A stretch of DNA of 47,005 nucleotides from Methanobacterium sp. (GTDB lineage: Archaea; Methanobacteriota; Methanobacteria; Methanobacteriales; Methanobacteriaceae): NCBI GenBank assembly GCA_015661405.1, contig JACWMK010000025.1:10001-57005 (forward strand), in the 5' to 3' direction. Under the pieces are notes generated by a model. The model was given only the letters and a program-made list of their open reading frames with translations. It was not told where the DNA came from and searched no databases. This document shows, piece after piece, positions 9,635 to 18,060 of the stretch (position 1 is its first letter; each line of letters starts with the position of its first letter). Both the position numbers and the translations under genes were made by a program.

Positions 9635-9856
9635 AAAAATTTTTTATTATAGAAACTAGGTAACCATTCAATTATAAAAGTTATGAATTATTTCATTAAA
9701 ACTCTAAAAATTTAATAATTTATATAGATAGAATTAAGTATTATTTTTGACTAATATACTATTTATGTAGTCTTAAAAAGTTATTCATCCTAATGAAAAT
9801 CTGTTTAAGTAATAAAAAGTAATAAGAATTAAATTTAAGAAGGAGTGCTTATTAAG

Positions 9857-10291
9857 ATGGTGGAAAAGGAAGAAATAATTGACTTGATCATAACTACACC
9901 CATTGAAAAGATTAAAGAATCTGAAGATGTTTGGGAAGCACACGTTGAAATTGAAGATGGGAAAATGCTAGTGGTTGGATATAAAGCTGAAGAAAGTTTT
10001 TGTGAAGAAGAAACAGAAGAGGAAGATACAGATGATGAATGTGTACTCACATATTCCTGGTATTGGGAGCTTCGTAATTCAGAAACATGGGATTTACTAC
10101 AAGAAAATCATGACAGTGATCTTACCTTCTGCACACCATCACAAAAAGATCCCTGGAGTGATGAAAGCACCTTTGAAGAAGTAGGAGACCTATCCAAATC
10201 TAAAATATGTACATGGAGTGATCAAAATCATATAGAGGATATAGCAGAAGATATCGCAGATGAAGTAAAAGAATGGTTGATAAAGACTTGA
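9857..10291 (+). CDS. Very acidic hypothetical protein, Trp-rich
   Basis: I do not recognise this family. The 144-residue product has 44 Asp/Glu and only about 11 Lys/Arg by my count, so it should be strongly anionic. It also has seven Trp and four Cys, with a short acidic stretch (about residues 45-58) between the first two Cys. There is no membrane segment or signal peptide. The start is the ATG at 9857, set by AAGGAGTG at 9839-9846; a GTG at 9845 in the same frame overlaps that Shine-Dalgarno and is unlikely. Upstream is 222 bp without another gene, so it is probably a single transcription unit. Function unknown; acidic nucleic-acid mimic or metal/cation binder are only speculations. Confidence 0.75.
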   Translation: MVEKEEIIDLIITTPIEKIKESEDVWEAHVEIEDGKMLVVGYKAEESFCEEETEEEDTDDECVLTYSWYWELRNSETWDLLQENHDSDLTFCTPSQKDPWSDESTFEEVGDLSKSKICTWSDQNHIEDIAEDIADEVKEWLIKT

Positions 10292-10300
10292 AATATAAAA

Positions 10301-10323
10301 TTTTTTTTTATAATAAAAAAAAA
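10301..10323. terminator. Bidirectional oligo-T terminator
   Basis: Nine T (10301-10309) and nine A (10315-10323) lie between the convergent acidic protein and the 69-aa ORF, each giving an oligo-T on one strand. Confidence 0.6.
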
Positions 10324-10360
10324 TGAATTAATTCAAATTTAATTTAAATTTTTTTTAAAC

Positions 10361-10570
10361 TTATTCAACGCCCTCTAAATCTTTTATTCTCTCATTTAAA
10401 GCCTTAACTATATAATCCCTAGCGTCTTCTAAATTATCCTTCTCACCATACAAAAAGGGACCATCATCACTTTGTTTAACCTCAAGACTAAATTTTTCCA
10501 TTACATTAGCCAGAATTTGCACGGAAACACCCTGTGGAATTCTCATTTCATATTTAACTTCTTCATCCAT
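10361..10570 (-). CDS. Small conserved-looking hypothetical protein (69 aa)
   Basis: I do not recognise the family. The product is predicted to fold as beta-alpha-beta-beta-alpha (YEMRIPQGVSVQILANVMEK, then VKQ..GPFLYGE, then a long C-terminal helix), as expected of a small alpha/beta or KH/ACT-like domain. The ATG at 10570 is preceded by GGAGAAGTGAT, an excellent Shine-Dalgarno, so it is a real gene despite its size. It lies 90 bp downstream of tyrS on the same strand and may be co-transcribed with it. Confidence 0.72.
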   Translation of the reverse strand: MDEEVKYEMRIPQGVSVQILANVMEKFSLEVKQSDDGPFLYGEKDNLEDARDYIVKALNERIKDLEGVE

Positions 10571-10660
10571 AAAAAAATCACTTCTCCCATAAATTCAAAA
10601 CTTTATTTTATTTTAACTTTTATAATCAATTAAAAAAAATAATCCAAACTAATTTTTTTT

Positions 10661-11623
10661 TTAATGAATATTAAGATAATCACGCACTGGCTCAAAAATT
10701 TTTATTAAATATTTTGAAACCGCATTTTTAAGATCTAAAGGATGTAATTCTCCCTTACCGTACAAATCTAATAACTGCTCCAGTTTAAGCTCCAGATTAC
10801 CACCAAACTTGGGGTTCCTTTCTATAATCATGGAATTATATTTTGTAAATATGAAATGCTCCGCCATCTCCAAAACCGGGTTTCCTTCCACCTGTCCCAG
10901 TGGACAGAAGCTCTTCTTAACCTTTTCAGTTATCACTACGGGTGAATCATCAATAGCAATGAAGTTTTTTTTAGAAGAGGACATTTTATCTGCACCATCC
11001 GTACCATGTAATAAAGGAATGTGAATACATACTGGTGCGGGAAATCCCATCTTAGGTAAATTTTCCCTAGCTAGCATGTGTATTTTACGCTGTTCCATAC
11101 CACCCACAGCTAAATCCACTCCTAAGAAAATCATATCAACCACCTGCATCAGTGGATATATAACTTCGGCAACTTTATGATCTTTACTTTCTCTAGTTAT
11201 CTGAGCCATACTACGTTTGGAACGTGCAAGTGTAGTGTAAATAGCTGTCTCATAAACTTTATAAGTATAATCCGCTTGAGTCTGGAAACTGGATCCTAAA
11301 ATAAATTCAGTTTCATCATCTAATCCAAGGGCACGGAAACATTTTATATTATATTTTGATATTTCTTTTATTTCTCCAAGACTTCCCTTATCATTCAAGT
11401 AGGCGTGAAGATCTGCTAGGAGGATTTTAATCTTAAAACCAGCCTTCTGCAAATCTAACATTTTTTGAACAGTGATAGCATGCCCTAAATGAATTTTACC
11501 AGAAGGTTCGTAACCAATATACGCAGTCATATTCTGATTTTCAATTTTCTCCTTCAGTTCATCTAAAGTAACTATCTCCAGTACTCCCTTTTCTATAATT
11601 GCTATTCTAGACTTTAAGTCCAT
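10661..11623 (-). CDS. tyrS: Tyrosyl-tRNA synthetase (archaeal type)
   Basis: Class I synthetase that charges tRNA-Tyr. The HIGH-type motif is HLGH at 45-48 (SGKIHLGHA) and the KMSKS-type motif is KMSSSKK at 213-219. The 320-residue length and the absence of the bacterial C-terminal S4-like domain mark the archaeal/eukaryotic form. The tyrosine pocket is recognisable (YIGYEPSG, QVVD). The start is fixed by GGTGATGAAGA directly before the ATG. Confidence 0.95.
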   Translation of the reverse strand: MDLKSRIAIIEKGVLEIVTLDELKEKIENQNMTAYIGYEPSGKIHLGHAITVQKMLDLQKAGFKIKILLADLHAYLNDKGSLGEIKEISKYNIKCFRALGLDDETEFILGSSFQTQADYTYKVYETAIYTTLARSKRSMAQITRESKDHKVAEVIYPLMQVVDMIFLGVDLAVGGMEQRKIHMLARENLPKMGFPAPVCIHIPLLHGTDGADKMSSSKKNFIAIDDSPVVITEKVKKSFCPLGQVEGNPVLEMAEHFIFTKYNSMIIERNPKFGGNLELKLEQLLDLYGKGELHPLDLKNAVSKYLIKIFEPVRDYLNIH

Positions 11624-11795
11624 TCTTCATCACCAGTAAAAATGAATTATTATATTAGAAAATCATTAAAAAAATTTTTTTTTAGTTAAATATTCAATAA
11701 TCACTTACGTATAAAAAACTTAGTTTTTTTAGTTTCATTAAAAAATTTTTAAATAAATTATTAATTAATTAACAAGAATTTAAAAAATCGGATTT

Positions 11796-12848
11796 TCAGA
11801 TTACATAAAGAATATTATCTATTTCAACAACTTTCAATTCATCTCCAATATGTAAATGTCTGAGTTCATCATTTAATTCAATATCCACTGGTTGATACGT
11901 ATCCGGATGAAGGATTTGAATTAACTGAGGAGTCTTAGCAGTTACCATAGCCAATTTAATATCATCCTTTCGAGCAATTAATTTTAATTTTTCATAATCC
12001 CGCCAAGCAACTGAAATTGTAGCAGATGAATCCAAAGCCTTAAGATATATTTTGTTAGCATCAAAATTAAGCACTTGTGTTTTCACATTATTATATTTAA
12101 CAAAATCATACTTCTGAAATTGAGGCAACCTCAAAGAAAACCATATACGGTAAAGATCTTTTCCTTTAGTTTTATCACGGCCCATGAGTCGAGGTGAATC
12201 CTTTAAAACTCCTCCAAAAACATTCCTCAAAGTTTCAGTAAGTTTGCGAGCTGCTTTATAGGAGCCTACATAGTAATCTATCCCTTCTTTCATTTCTACT
12301 CTTTGAGAAATGTAAGCCATACGATTTTTATTGGAAAGCCTTTCAATCTTATCTCTTACAATTTTATCTGCAGTTCCTATCTCATCATCTGAAATAAGTC
12401 TAGAATCAGCTCGCATTTGAATAACAGCTTCATAATAACCTGAAGAAAACTTACTGCAAACTGTACAAACACTTTTATTTACTTTAACTTCCACCAAAAA
12501 CTCCTGAATTAGAATCTCATCCATAACATGCGCCTTAACATTCACCAAACATTCAAAAATAGAACCACGAATAGTTAAAATTTTAACTGATATCGCCACG
12601 TCAGAAGCAGAATCATCAATTTCAACGTATTCATAAATGGTTTCTATTACTATATCCTCTAAAGATAATCCAGAATCCATCCATCTACCTTTTTTTTGGA
12701 TTGATCCACAATGAGTGCAAATGATGATATCAATTTCTTCAGGGATATTAATTAAACAAGTTTTTTCAATAAAACAAGAACGGCAGAGACCACTGAAAAG
12801 TTTTACACCTGTTTTCCCGCATTGTGGGCAAAATATTTTAACATTCAA
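11796..12848 (-). CDS. NMD3 family 60S/50S ribosome-associated protein
   Basis: The N-terminus holds paired zinc-binding cysteines (C7-C10, C22-C25, C44-C47, with further CxxC later), the hallmark of NMD3. In eukaryotes NMD3 is the adaptor for export of the large ribosomal subunit; archaea have no nucleus, so a role in late 50S maturation or joining is assumed. The C-terminal part is an OB/SH3-like beta-rich region, as in archaeal NMD3 (350 residues is normal). The start is TTG at 12848 with only a weak upstream Shine-Dalgarno. It is followed on the same strand by the 3' flank of tyrS and preceded by aIF2-beta and MCM, a neighbourhood I recall from other Methanobacteriales. Confidence 0.88.
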   Translation of the reverse strand: MNVKIFCPQCGKTGVKLFSGLCRSCFIEKTCLINIPEEIDIIICTHCGSIQKKGRWMDSGLSLEDIVIETIYEYVEIDDSASDVAISVKILTIRGSIFECLVNVKAHVMDEILIQEFLVEVKVNKSVCTVCSKFSSGYYEAVIQMRADSRLISDDEIGTADKIVRDKIERLSNKNRMAYISQRVEMKEGIDYYVGSYKAARKLTETLRNVFGGVLKDSPRLMGRDKTKGKDLYRIWFSLRLPQFQKYDFVKYNNVKTQVLNFDANKIYLKALDSSATISVAWRDYEKLKLIARKDDIKLAMVTAKTPQLIQILHPDTYQPVDIELNDELRHLHIGDELKVVEIDNILYVI

Positions 12849-12934
12849 AATAATCTACTACTCAACAAAAATTTATAAAAAAAAATTTTTTTAATTTAAA
12901 TTCCAAATAATATAATACATTTTTTTGGAAGTAA

Positions 12935-13342
12935 TTAAAGCGATTTAAGAGGAGCTTTAGCACCGCAAGCCTCACACTTCAATATAAATATCCGGTCTTC
13001 CCTTATAATTTTGGTGTCTGGTCTATTACATTCATGGCACATGATGAATCTAGTGATATAGTCATCTATCTTCTCATTTATAAGATAATGTGTGAATTTT
13101 CCTTGCATTATAGCCCGAGTACCCTCCAAGTTTCCTGCAGTACCCAGTTCTCTTAAAAGAAACTTCAAAATATGCTGAGGGTCACGATTAAGGGCATCAG
13201 CAATCTCTGAAAAATTCTGAATCATAGTCCGATTTCCTTGAATCATGGAATAAGCCTTAGGAACTTGAAATCTTTTAGTCTCCGTTGTTTGATGTGGTAA
13301 TTGATCTATAGCTCTATCCAATAATTCATTATAATTAATCAT
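12935..13342 (-). CDS. eif2b: Translation initiation factor aIF2 beta subunit
   Basis: Subunit of the heterotrimer that delivers initiator Met-tRNA to the small subunit. The central alpha/beta domain (IQNFSEIADALNRDPQHILKF, RELGTAGNLEG) and the C-terminal zinc ribbon (CHEC about residues 104-107, CEAC about 125-128) are complete. 135 residues is the typical archaeal size, without the eukaryotic lysine-rich N-terminal extension. A perfect GGAGGA Shine-Dalgarno precedes the ATG. Confidence 0.96.
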   Translation of the reverse strand: MINYNELLDRAIDQLPHQTTETKRFQVPKAYSMIQGNRTMIQNFSEIADALNRDPQHILKFLLRELGTAGNLEGTRAIMQGKFTHYLINEKIDDYITRFIMCHECNRPDTKIIREDRIFILKCEACGAKAPLKSL

Positions 13343-13489
13343 ATAAAAAATCCTCCTTTATTTAATTTAAATAATTTATATTAAATTATGGTAAATACAA
13401 AAAATATTTACATACATTTTTTTTTATTAATTAATAACAATTTTATAATTCATAATTTAAATAATTTAATGATTATTTAAATATAAATT

Positions 13490-15505
13490 TTATACTACTT
13501 TGTAATAACCCTGTTTAGGTTCATAAATACTTCCCTGTCTCTTCAACTTAGTTATTAATTCTTCAGCCTTCTCCTCATCCATATTATATTTATCCGAAAG
13601 TTCATTTAAAAGTATATCTTTAGGAGCATTTCCACCATACTCCTCTTGCAACTCTTTAATAACTTGAGGCACTAATCTAATCTTCTCCCGATCAGATTTC
13701 GGCATTCTACCTTCAACTTTATCAATATCAATTTTACCAGTCTCAGGATCTAAACCCACTTGTCGAAGACATTTCTGTTGCAGTTGGATGGCCTTTTCAG
13801 CATCAACCACCTTAACTTCATCAGCTAATCTAATTCTAGCATGAGCCTCAGATAATCGAACTAAAGCTTCAAGTTGACGAGCAGTAATTGGTACCGGGGA
13901 ATCCTCATCTTCAGCACCACCCCTCATTCCAACATAGAATTCCTGAAGCACCTTCATAGCTTCATCAGTAAGTTTAGGTTTAACATTTTTTCTAGCATAA
14001 GCAATATATTTACGTAATATCTCCGGGTCAATTTCAAAGGGAATTGAAATTTCTTTATGAATTTTTAAAATATGATTAGCTAATTTTTTATCATTTTCCA
14101 AATTAGGTTTATCTTCAATAACAAATGTAAGGTCAAATCGAGATAAAATTGTTGGAGGAAGCTCTATTTGTTCTGCAATTGATTTATACTGATCAAATCT
14201 TCCAAATTTAGGATTAGCCGCTGCCAGCACTGAACATCGAGAGTTTAAAGTAGCCATGATACCCGCTTTGGCAATACTAATAGTCTGCTGTTCCAATGCT
14301 TCATGTATAGCAGATCGGTCCTCTGGTCTCATCTTATCCAATTCATCCACACAAACATTACCACGATCACCTAGGACCAATGCTCCAGCCTCCAGAGACC
14401 ATCCACCAAATTCATCCCGAACAGCCGCCGCTGTAAGTCCTACACCACTAGTACCTTTACCACTAGTGTAAATACCTCGAGGAGCTAACTTAGAAACATA
14501 CTTCAGCATCTGAGATTTACCAATACCCGGATCACCCACGATAAGTATGTGAATATCACCTCGAATACGAGTTTTATCCTCCAATGTTTTAGCTGTTCCA
14601 CCAAAAAGCTGCAGTGCAATGGCTTCTTTAACTTCCCTATAACCATGTATAGATGGTGCAGTGGACTTTATTATTTTATTGTAAACGTCAGGATCAGCTG
14701 CTAATTTTTTTATTTCCTCCTCATCTTCAGGAGATATTTTTAATTCCTGAAACTCCTGTTCCAACTGTTCTATATAATTTCCGTAAATGAAGTTATTGAA
14801 TCGTTTGGTTTTATCATCACGCACGGTTTTAAGATGGCCGGTTATTCTAACAATATCACCTGGTATTAAGGAATCCACCATGTCATCTTCCAAGATTATA
14901 GCTATTTGTCGAGGTTGTTCTCCACCAGAAAGATTATCCAGTGGCTCCTGTAATTTAGTGGTTTGAGTATCCATGAATTCTGATTCTTCCTGTAATAAAC
15001 GGAATGATCGACCGCCACATTCCTGACAAAGGGCAGGTTCACTTATGAGGCTGGAGTTTTGAGGGATTTCATGAAGTCTCATACAACTTCTACACTCAAA
15101 TGTTGCAGTTACTATTCTAGGGCGTATCTCATCAGTTTTACGTACAATACCATCCACAGCTACGAATTTACCAATATATTTACTTCGCAAGTAACGTAAT
15201 GGAACATTATTTCTGATATTCTCAAAGCGGATTTTAAGTTCTGCATTTTTACGCAGAGGATCAATGTTACGTATCGCCTTTTGAGCAGCTTTTATAACTT
15301 CTTCGGGTTTATCAATTAAAAGATCAGCTAGATCCGGGTAGAACATCTCCAATTCCGAATAATTAACCACTACTGATCTCTGTTCTGGATATTTCTCCAA
15401 GGCATCAAAGACTTTATCCTTATATTTGTCGCTACTAAAGAAATCTTCAAATTTAGCAACTGATGTTTTAGTTTTATCTGTTGTTGGTTCAACTGAAGTG
15501 GGCAT
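13490..15505 (-). CDS. mcm: Replicative DNA helicase MCM
   Basis: Hexameric 3'-5' helicase that unwinds DNA at the replication fork. The zinc site is C138, C141, C160 and C163 in the N-terminal domain. The AAA+ core contains Walker A GDPGIGKS (324-331), Walker B CVDELDKM (385-392), sensor-1 N431 and arginine finger R456 (LSRFD). A C-terminal winged helix ends the 671 residues. There is no intein insertion in the AAA+ motifs. AGGAGAATATTCTAACA precedes the ATG. It lies upstream of aIF2-beta on the same strand with a 147-bp gap, so separate promoters are possible. No cdc6/orc1 gene is present in the window. Confidence 0.97.
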   Translation of the reverse strand: MPTSVEPTTDKTKTSVAKFEDFFSSDKYKDKVFDALEKYPEQRSVVVNYSELEMFYPDLADLLIDKPEEVIKAAQKAIRNIDPLRKNAELKIRFENIRNNVPLRYLRSKYIGKFVAVDGIVRKTDEIRPRIVTATFECRSCMRLHEIPQNSSLISEPALCQECGGRSFRLLQEESEFMDTQTTKLQEPLDNLSGGEQPRQIAIILEDDMVDSLIPGDIVRITGHLKTVRDDKTKRFNNFIYGNYIEQLEQEFQELKISPEDEEEIKKLAADPDVYNKIIKSTAPSIHGYREVKEAIALQLFGGTAKTLEDKTRIRGDIHILIVGDPGIGKSQMLKYVSKLAPRGIYTSGKGTSGVGLTAAAVRDEFGGWSLEAGALVLGDRGNVCVDELDKMRPEDRSAIHEALEQQTISIAKAGIMATLNSRCSVLAAANPKFGRFDQYKSIAEQIELPPTILSRFDLTFVIEDKPNLENDKKLANHILKIHKEISIPFEIDPEILRKYIAYARKNVKPKLTDEAMKVLQEFYVGMRGGAEDEDSPVPITARQLEALVRLSEAHARIRLADEVKVVDAEKAIQLQQKCLRQVGLDPETGKIDIDKVEGRMPKSDREKIRLVPQVIKELQEEYGGNAPKDILLNELSDKYNMDEEKAEELITKLKRQGSIYEPKQGYYKVV

Positions 15506-15595
15506 TGTTAGAATATTCTCCTATTATTTAAAATTTTAATGATAAAAAAAAATGTTGTAAATGGAATTATAATTTATTTTAATTTAGAATTAAAT

Positions 15596-15659
15596 ATGAT
15601 TAAAATGACATATATCTCACTAACTTTTTATAAAAAATTTTTAGAGAGATTTTAATCAT
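15596..15659. repeat. Long imperfect inverted repeat upstream of mcm
   Basis: ATGATTAAAAT (15596-15606) is the exact reverse complement of ATTTTAATCAT (15649-15659). Inside, CTCACTAA can pair with TTAGAGAG (7 of 8), giving a stem of about 19 pairs with a 9-nt insertion on the left arm. Confidence 0.6.
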
Positions 15660-15668
15660 TTTTGGAGG

Positions 15669-15700
15669 ATAATTCTAGTTATATTTTATACTGGAATTAT
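15669..15700. repeat. Second inverted repeat, 11-bp arms
   Basis: ATAATTCTAGT (15669-15679) pairs with ACTGGAATTAT (15690-15700); 10 of 11 positions are complementary and the mismatch would be G-U in RNA. The loop is 10 nt. Confidence 0.55.
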
Positions 15701-15830
15701 ATTGTAAGTATGGAATTTTAATGATATAAATAGATACTATTTTATATATTAAGGAAATTAATTAATTAAATGTTTATAATTATATCATATTAATGACTTA
15801 ATTATTATTATTATTTATTATTATTTGAAC

Positions 15831-15840
15831 ACTATATATC
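15831..15840 (+). promoter_or_regulatory. Probable TATA box of the coiled-coil membrane protein
   Basis: ACTATATATC, about 55 bp before the TTG start; it would give a leader of roughly 30 nt that includes the strong Shine-Dalgarno at 15881-15887. An ATT-repeat tract lies directly upstream. Confidence 0.45.
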
Positions 15841-15891
15841 TGTGTACAAAAAATAATAATATATTTAAAGACTTATAATGAGGAGGATAAA

Positions 15892-16329
15892 TTGAAAAGG
15901 TCTCGTTTAAACTTATTTAAAGCAACTTCTATGACAATATCTATCCTAGGCATAATAATGATCATAGTTACCATACTTGTAGTAGGATATATAGGATTCG
16001 AAATCGTTTCATCAAGTATATCTACACATGTTAGTAGTGGATCTGCATATGATCAAATAGCTAATTTAAATGCAGATTACAGTAGCCTTCAAGCCCAGTA
16101 TAATACAACTCAGGAAACAGTGGATAGTAGAAATAATCAAAATTTAACTCAAGAGTATGATACTGCAGAAATACAATTAATCCAAGCGCAAACTGATATA
16201 AATGATGCTCAAAGTGCAATAGAATCTAATCAACCACCACAAGAAATACAGAATAGAATAACCACAGCCGAACAACAGTTAGATACTGCTAAAAATAGTC
16301 TTAATAGTTTAAACGCTCAGCTAGGTTAA
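15892..16329 (+). CDS. Single-pass membrane protein with external coiled coil
   Basis: I do not recognise a named family. A short basic N-terminus and one membrane helix (about residues 14-38) are followed by about 105 residues of polar, Gln/Asn-rich heptad-like sequence (ANLNADYSSLQAQ, DIDAQSAIE-type repeats) that should form a coiled coil, with one break near QPPQE. The positive-inside rule puts the coiled coil outside the cell, so a surface anchor or a cell-envelope spacer is plausible. The start is TTG at 15892, set by AGGAGGAT six bases upstream. It converges with rlmE. Confidence 0.78.
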   Translation: MKRSRLNLFKATSMTISILGIIMIIVTILVVGYIGFEIVSSSISTHVSSGSAYDQIANLNADYSSLQAQYNTTQETVDSRNNQNLTQEYDTAEIQLIQAQTDINDAQSAIESNQPPQEIQNRITTAEQQLDTAKNSLNSLNAQLG

Positions 16330-16351
16330 AAATATAAATTTTATAAGAAAC

Positions 16352-16360
16352 TTTTTTTTT
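16352..16360 (+). terminator. Oligo-T terminator
   Basis: Nine T directly after the membrane protein gene, overlapping the stop codon of the convergent rlmE. Confidence 0.55.
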
Positions 16361-16973
16361 AATTTCTAATAAAATCTCGAGCTAAAACATACATCTCCAC
16401 ACTTTTCTTCTTAGAAGAGGGAGGTTTAGTTGTTTTAACTAATTTGAATTCCATCTTAATTTTTTTTAGAAGATTCTCAAATTCTTCACCCTGAAATGCT
16501 TTTATAACTAAAATTCCATGATTTTTTAAGACGGATTTACTAATTTTAAGTGCATTCTCAGCCAGTTTCACTGATCTTAATTGATCAATATCTTTAACAC
16601 CACTAAGTTTAGGAGATGCATCAGATAAGATAACATCAACTTTCTTACCCGTAACATACTCAATTCTCTTTAGAGTATCCTCATCAGTGAAATCACCCCG
16701 TATCCCCACGAAGGTGCCATCATCCTCCATAGGTTTAATTCGCTCCAGATCTACACCCACCACTAATCCATACTCCCCTACCTTTTCTAAAGCCACTTGA
16801 GACCATCCGCCCGGAGCAGCTCCTAAATCAACCACATAATCTCCTTTTCTGATTATTCTAAATTTTGTATTCAACTGAAGAAGCTTATAAGAGGCTCTCG
16901 AGTAATAATTCTCTTTCTTAGCCTTCTTATGATATTCATCACGCTTTCGTTCATTATCCCATTTTTTACTCAT
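16359..16973 (-). CDS. rlmE: 23S rRNA 2'-O-methyltransferase RlmE (FtsJ)
   Basis: SAM-dependent 2'-O-methylation of 23S rRNA (U2552 in E. coli numbering) in the large-subunit A loop. Motif I is DLGAAPGGWSQVA. The K-D-K-E tetrad is visible in ASYKLLQL, LSDASP, LVIKAFQG and SVEMYVLA. 204 residues is the standard single-domain length without the TRAM extension seen in some archaea. The ATG directly abuts the stop codon of the upstream phosphodiesterase gene, so the two form an operon. Confidence 0.94.
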   Translation of the reverse strand: MSKKWDNERKRDEYHKKAKKENYYSRASYKLLQLNTKFRIIRKGDYVVDLGAAPGGWSQVALEKVGEYGLVVGVDLERIKPMEDDGTFVGIRGDFTDEDTLKRIEYVTGKKVDVILSDASPKLSGVKDIDQLRSVKLAENALKISKSVLKNHGILVIKAFQGEEFENLLKKIKMEFKLVKTTKPPSSKKKSVEMYVLARDFIRN

Positions 16974-17498
16974 TTATATTCGTTCCTTTAAATTAAGCGC
17001 CTTACAAGTGGATTCTCCAATTTTAATTATTTCACTATCAATAGTACTACCCTCTATTTTAAGTAGCATGACGGTAGGATCCGACATTCGAGGTACAGTG
17101 GGGCTTCCCGGATTTAACAGAAGTATTTCATCAATCTCATTTATAAATGCCCAATGAGTATGCCCAGTAATCAATACATCAACATCCATCTCTAAAGCAA
17201 TATATTTCAACTGCTGAGTATCACCCCGAGGATAAACCTCACCATGATCCAAACCTATTTTAAATTTATCCACCGTAATAACATTTCTTTTCGGAAGATT
17301 TAAGCCATAGTATCTATCAATATTTCCTTGAACACATAATGTAGGTGCTAACTTTTTTAATTGATCAATTACAGCTATGGATACCACATCCCCCGTATGT
17401 AAAATCATATTCACATTCTTAAATACTTCAAAAACAGTTTTTGGTATTTCATCTGCTCTTTCAGGTATATGGGTATCAGATATTACGCCTATCAACAA
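16974..17498 (-). CDS. YfcE/MJ0936-type metallophosphodiesterase
   Basis: Calcineurin-like phosphoesterase with the metal-binding motifs in order: D-x-H (VISDTHIPE), GDVV (HTGDVV), GNID, and GHTHWAF near residue 135. Family members hydrolyse phosphodiesters with Mn2+ or Ni2+; the natural substrate is unknown. HGEVY replaces the more frequent HGHxY motif. It starts at TTG 17498, seven bases after GAGGT. It is the first gene of a two-gene operon with rlmE. Confidence 0.9.
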   Translation of the reverse strand: MLIGVISDTHIPERADEIPKTVFEVFKNVNMILHTGDVVSIAVIDQLKKLAPTLCVQGNIDRYYGLNLPKRNVITVDKFKIGLDHGEVYPRGDTQQLKYIALEMDVDVLITGHTHWAFINEIDEILLLNPGSPTVPRMSDPTVMLLKIEGSTIDSEIIKIGESTCKALNLKERI

Positions 17499-18060
17499 TT
17501 CAATAACCTCTAATTTTAGTTTCTATAAAACATTTCTATTATAGTAAATTTGTTTTTCTAAAAAGCTTAAAATTTAATATTTATATTATACAGAAAAAAA
17601 ATAATTTTTTAACTTCCAATTATAATTTCTAACTTTATACATTCTTTATTTAAGTTTATACAAATTAAAATAAACCTCTCCTCAGAAAATATAAAAATTT
17701 TTTATTGGAATTAAAAACTTATTTTCACATTTCTTTTTATCCACATTAAAATTTATTGAGATATTATATTATAAATAAAATTTCTAGGATTATATAATAA
17801 TAAGGTAATGAAAATAATAGTGGAAAACGTTTTTATTAACTAAATAATGATATTAAAATAAATAAATTTATGAAAACATTAAATTCTAATAATTAAAAAA
17901 ACTTCGAAAAAATCATATAATTAAAAAAAAAAATATAATAGATAATGCAAAGCTTATATACTACAATTTAACTGTTCATAATAATATTACATTTCCTTAC
18001 TAATAACGAAAATAATATTAATAAATAAATATATCAAAATTTTAATTTGAGTGATATTAT
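17499..18060. other. 562-bp divergent intergenic region before topA
   Basis: Extremely AT-rich (long A and T tracts). It holds the probable topA promoter at 17953-17961 and must hold the promoter of the phosphodiesterase-rlmE operon. I see no ORF with a ribosome-binding site, no GC-rich RNA gene and no repeat array. Confidence 0.5.
17953..17961 (+). promoter_or_regulatory. Probable TATA box of topA
   Basis: CTTATATAC preceded by AAAG resembles a good archaeal BRE/TATA. It predicts a start near 17983 and a leader of about 78 nt. Confidence 0.45.

Larger units (their letters stand above)
15506..15891. other. 386-bp intergenic region between mcm and a divergent gene
   Basis: AT-rich spacer carrying two neighbouring inverted repeats (15596-15659 and 15669-15700), an ATT-repeat tract (about 15800-15826) and a TATA box for the downstream gene. 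I see no further reading frame with a credible ribosome-binding site. Confidence 0.6.

Noticed and set aside
15800..15826. ATT repeat tract as a phase-variable or CRISPR-like repeat
   Set aside because: It is a short, simple AT tract without spacers, common in this composition; it is only noted as upstream of a promoter.
15506..15891. Replication origin beside mcm
   Set aside because: There is no cdc6/orc1 gene and no GC-rich origin-recognition box; the inverted repeats alone are not evidence.
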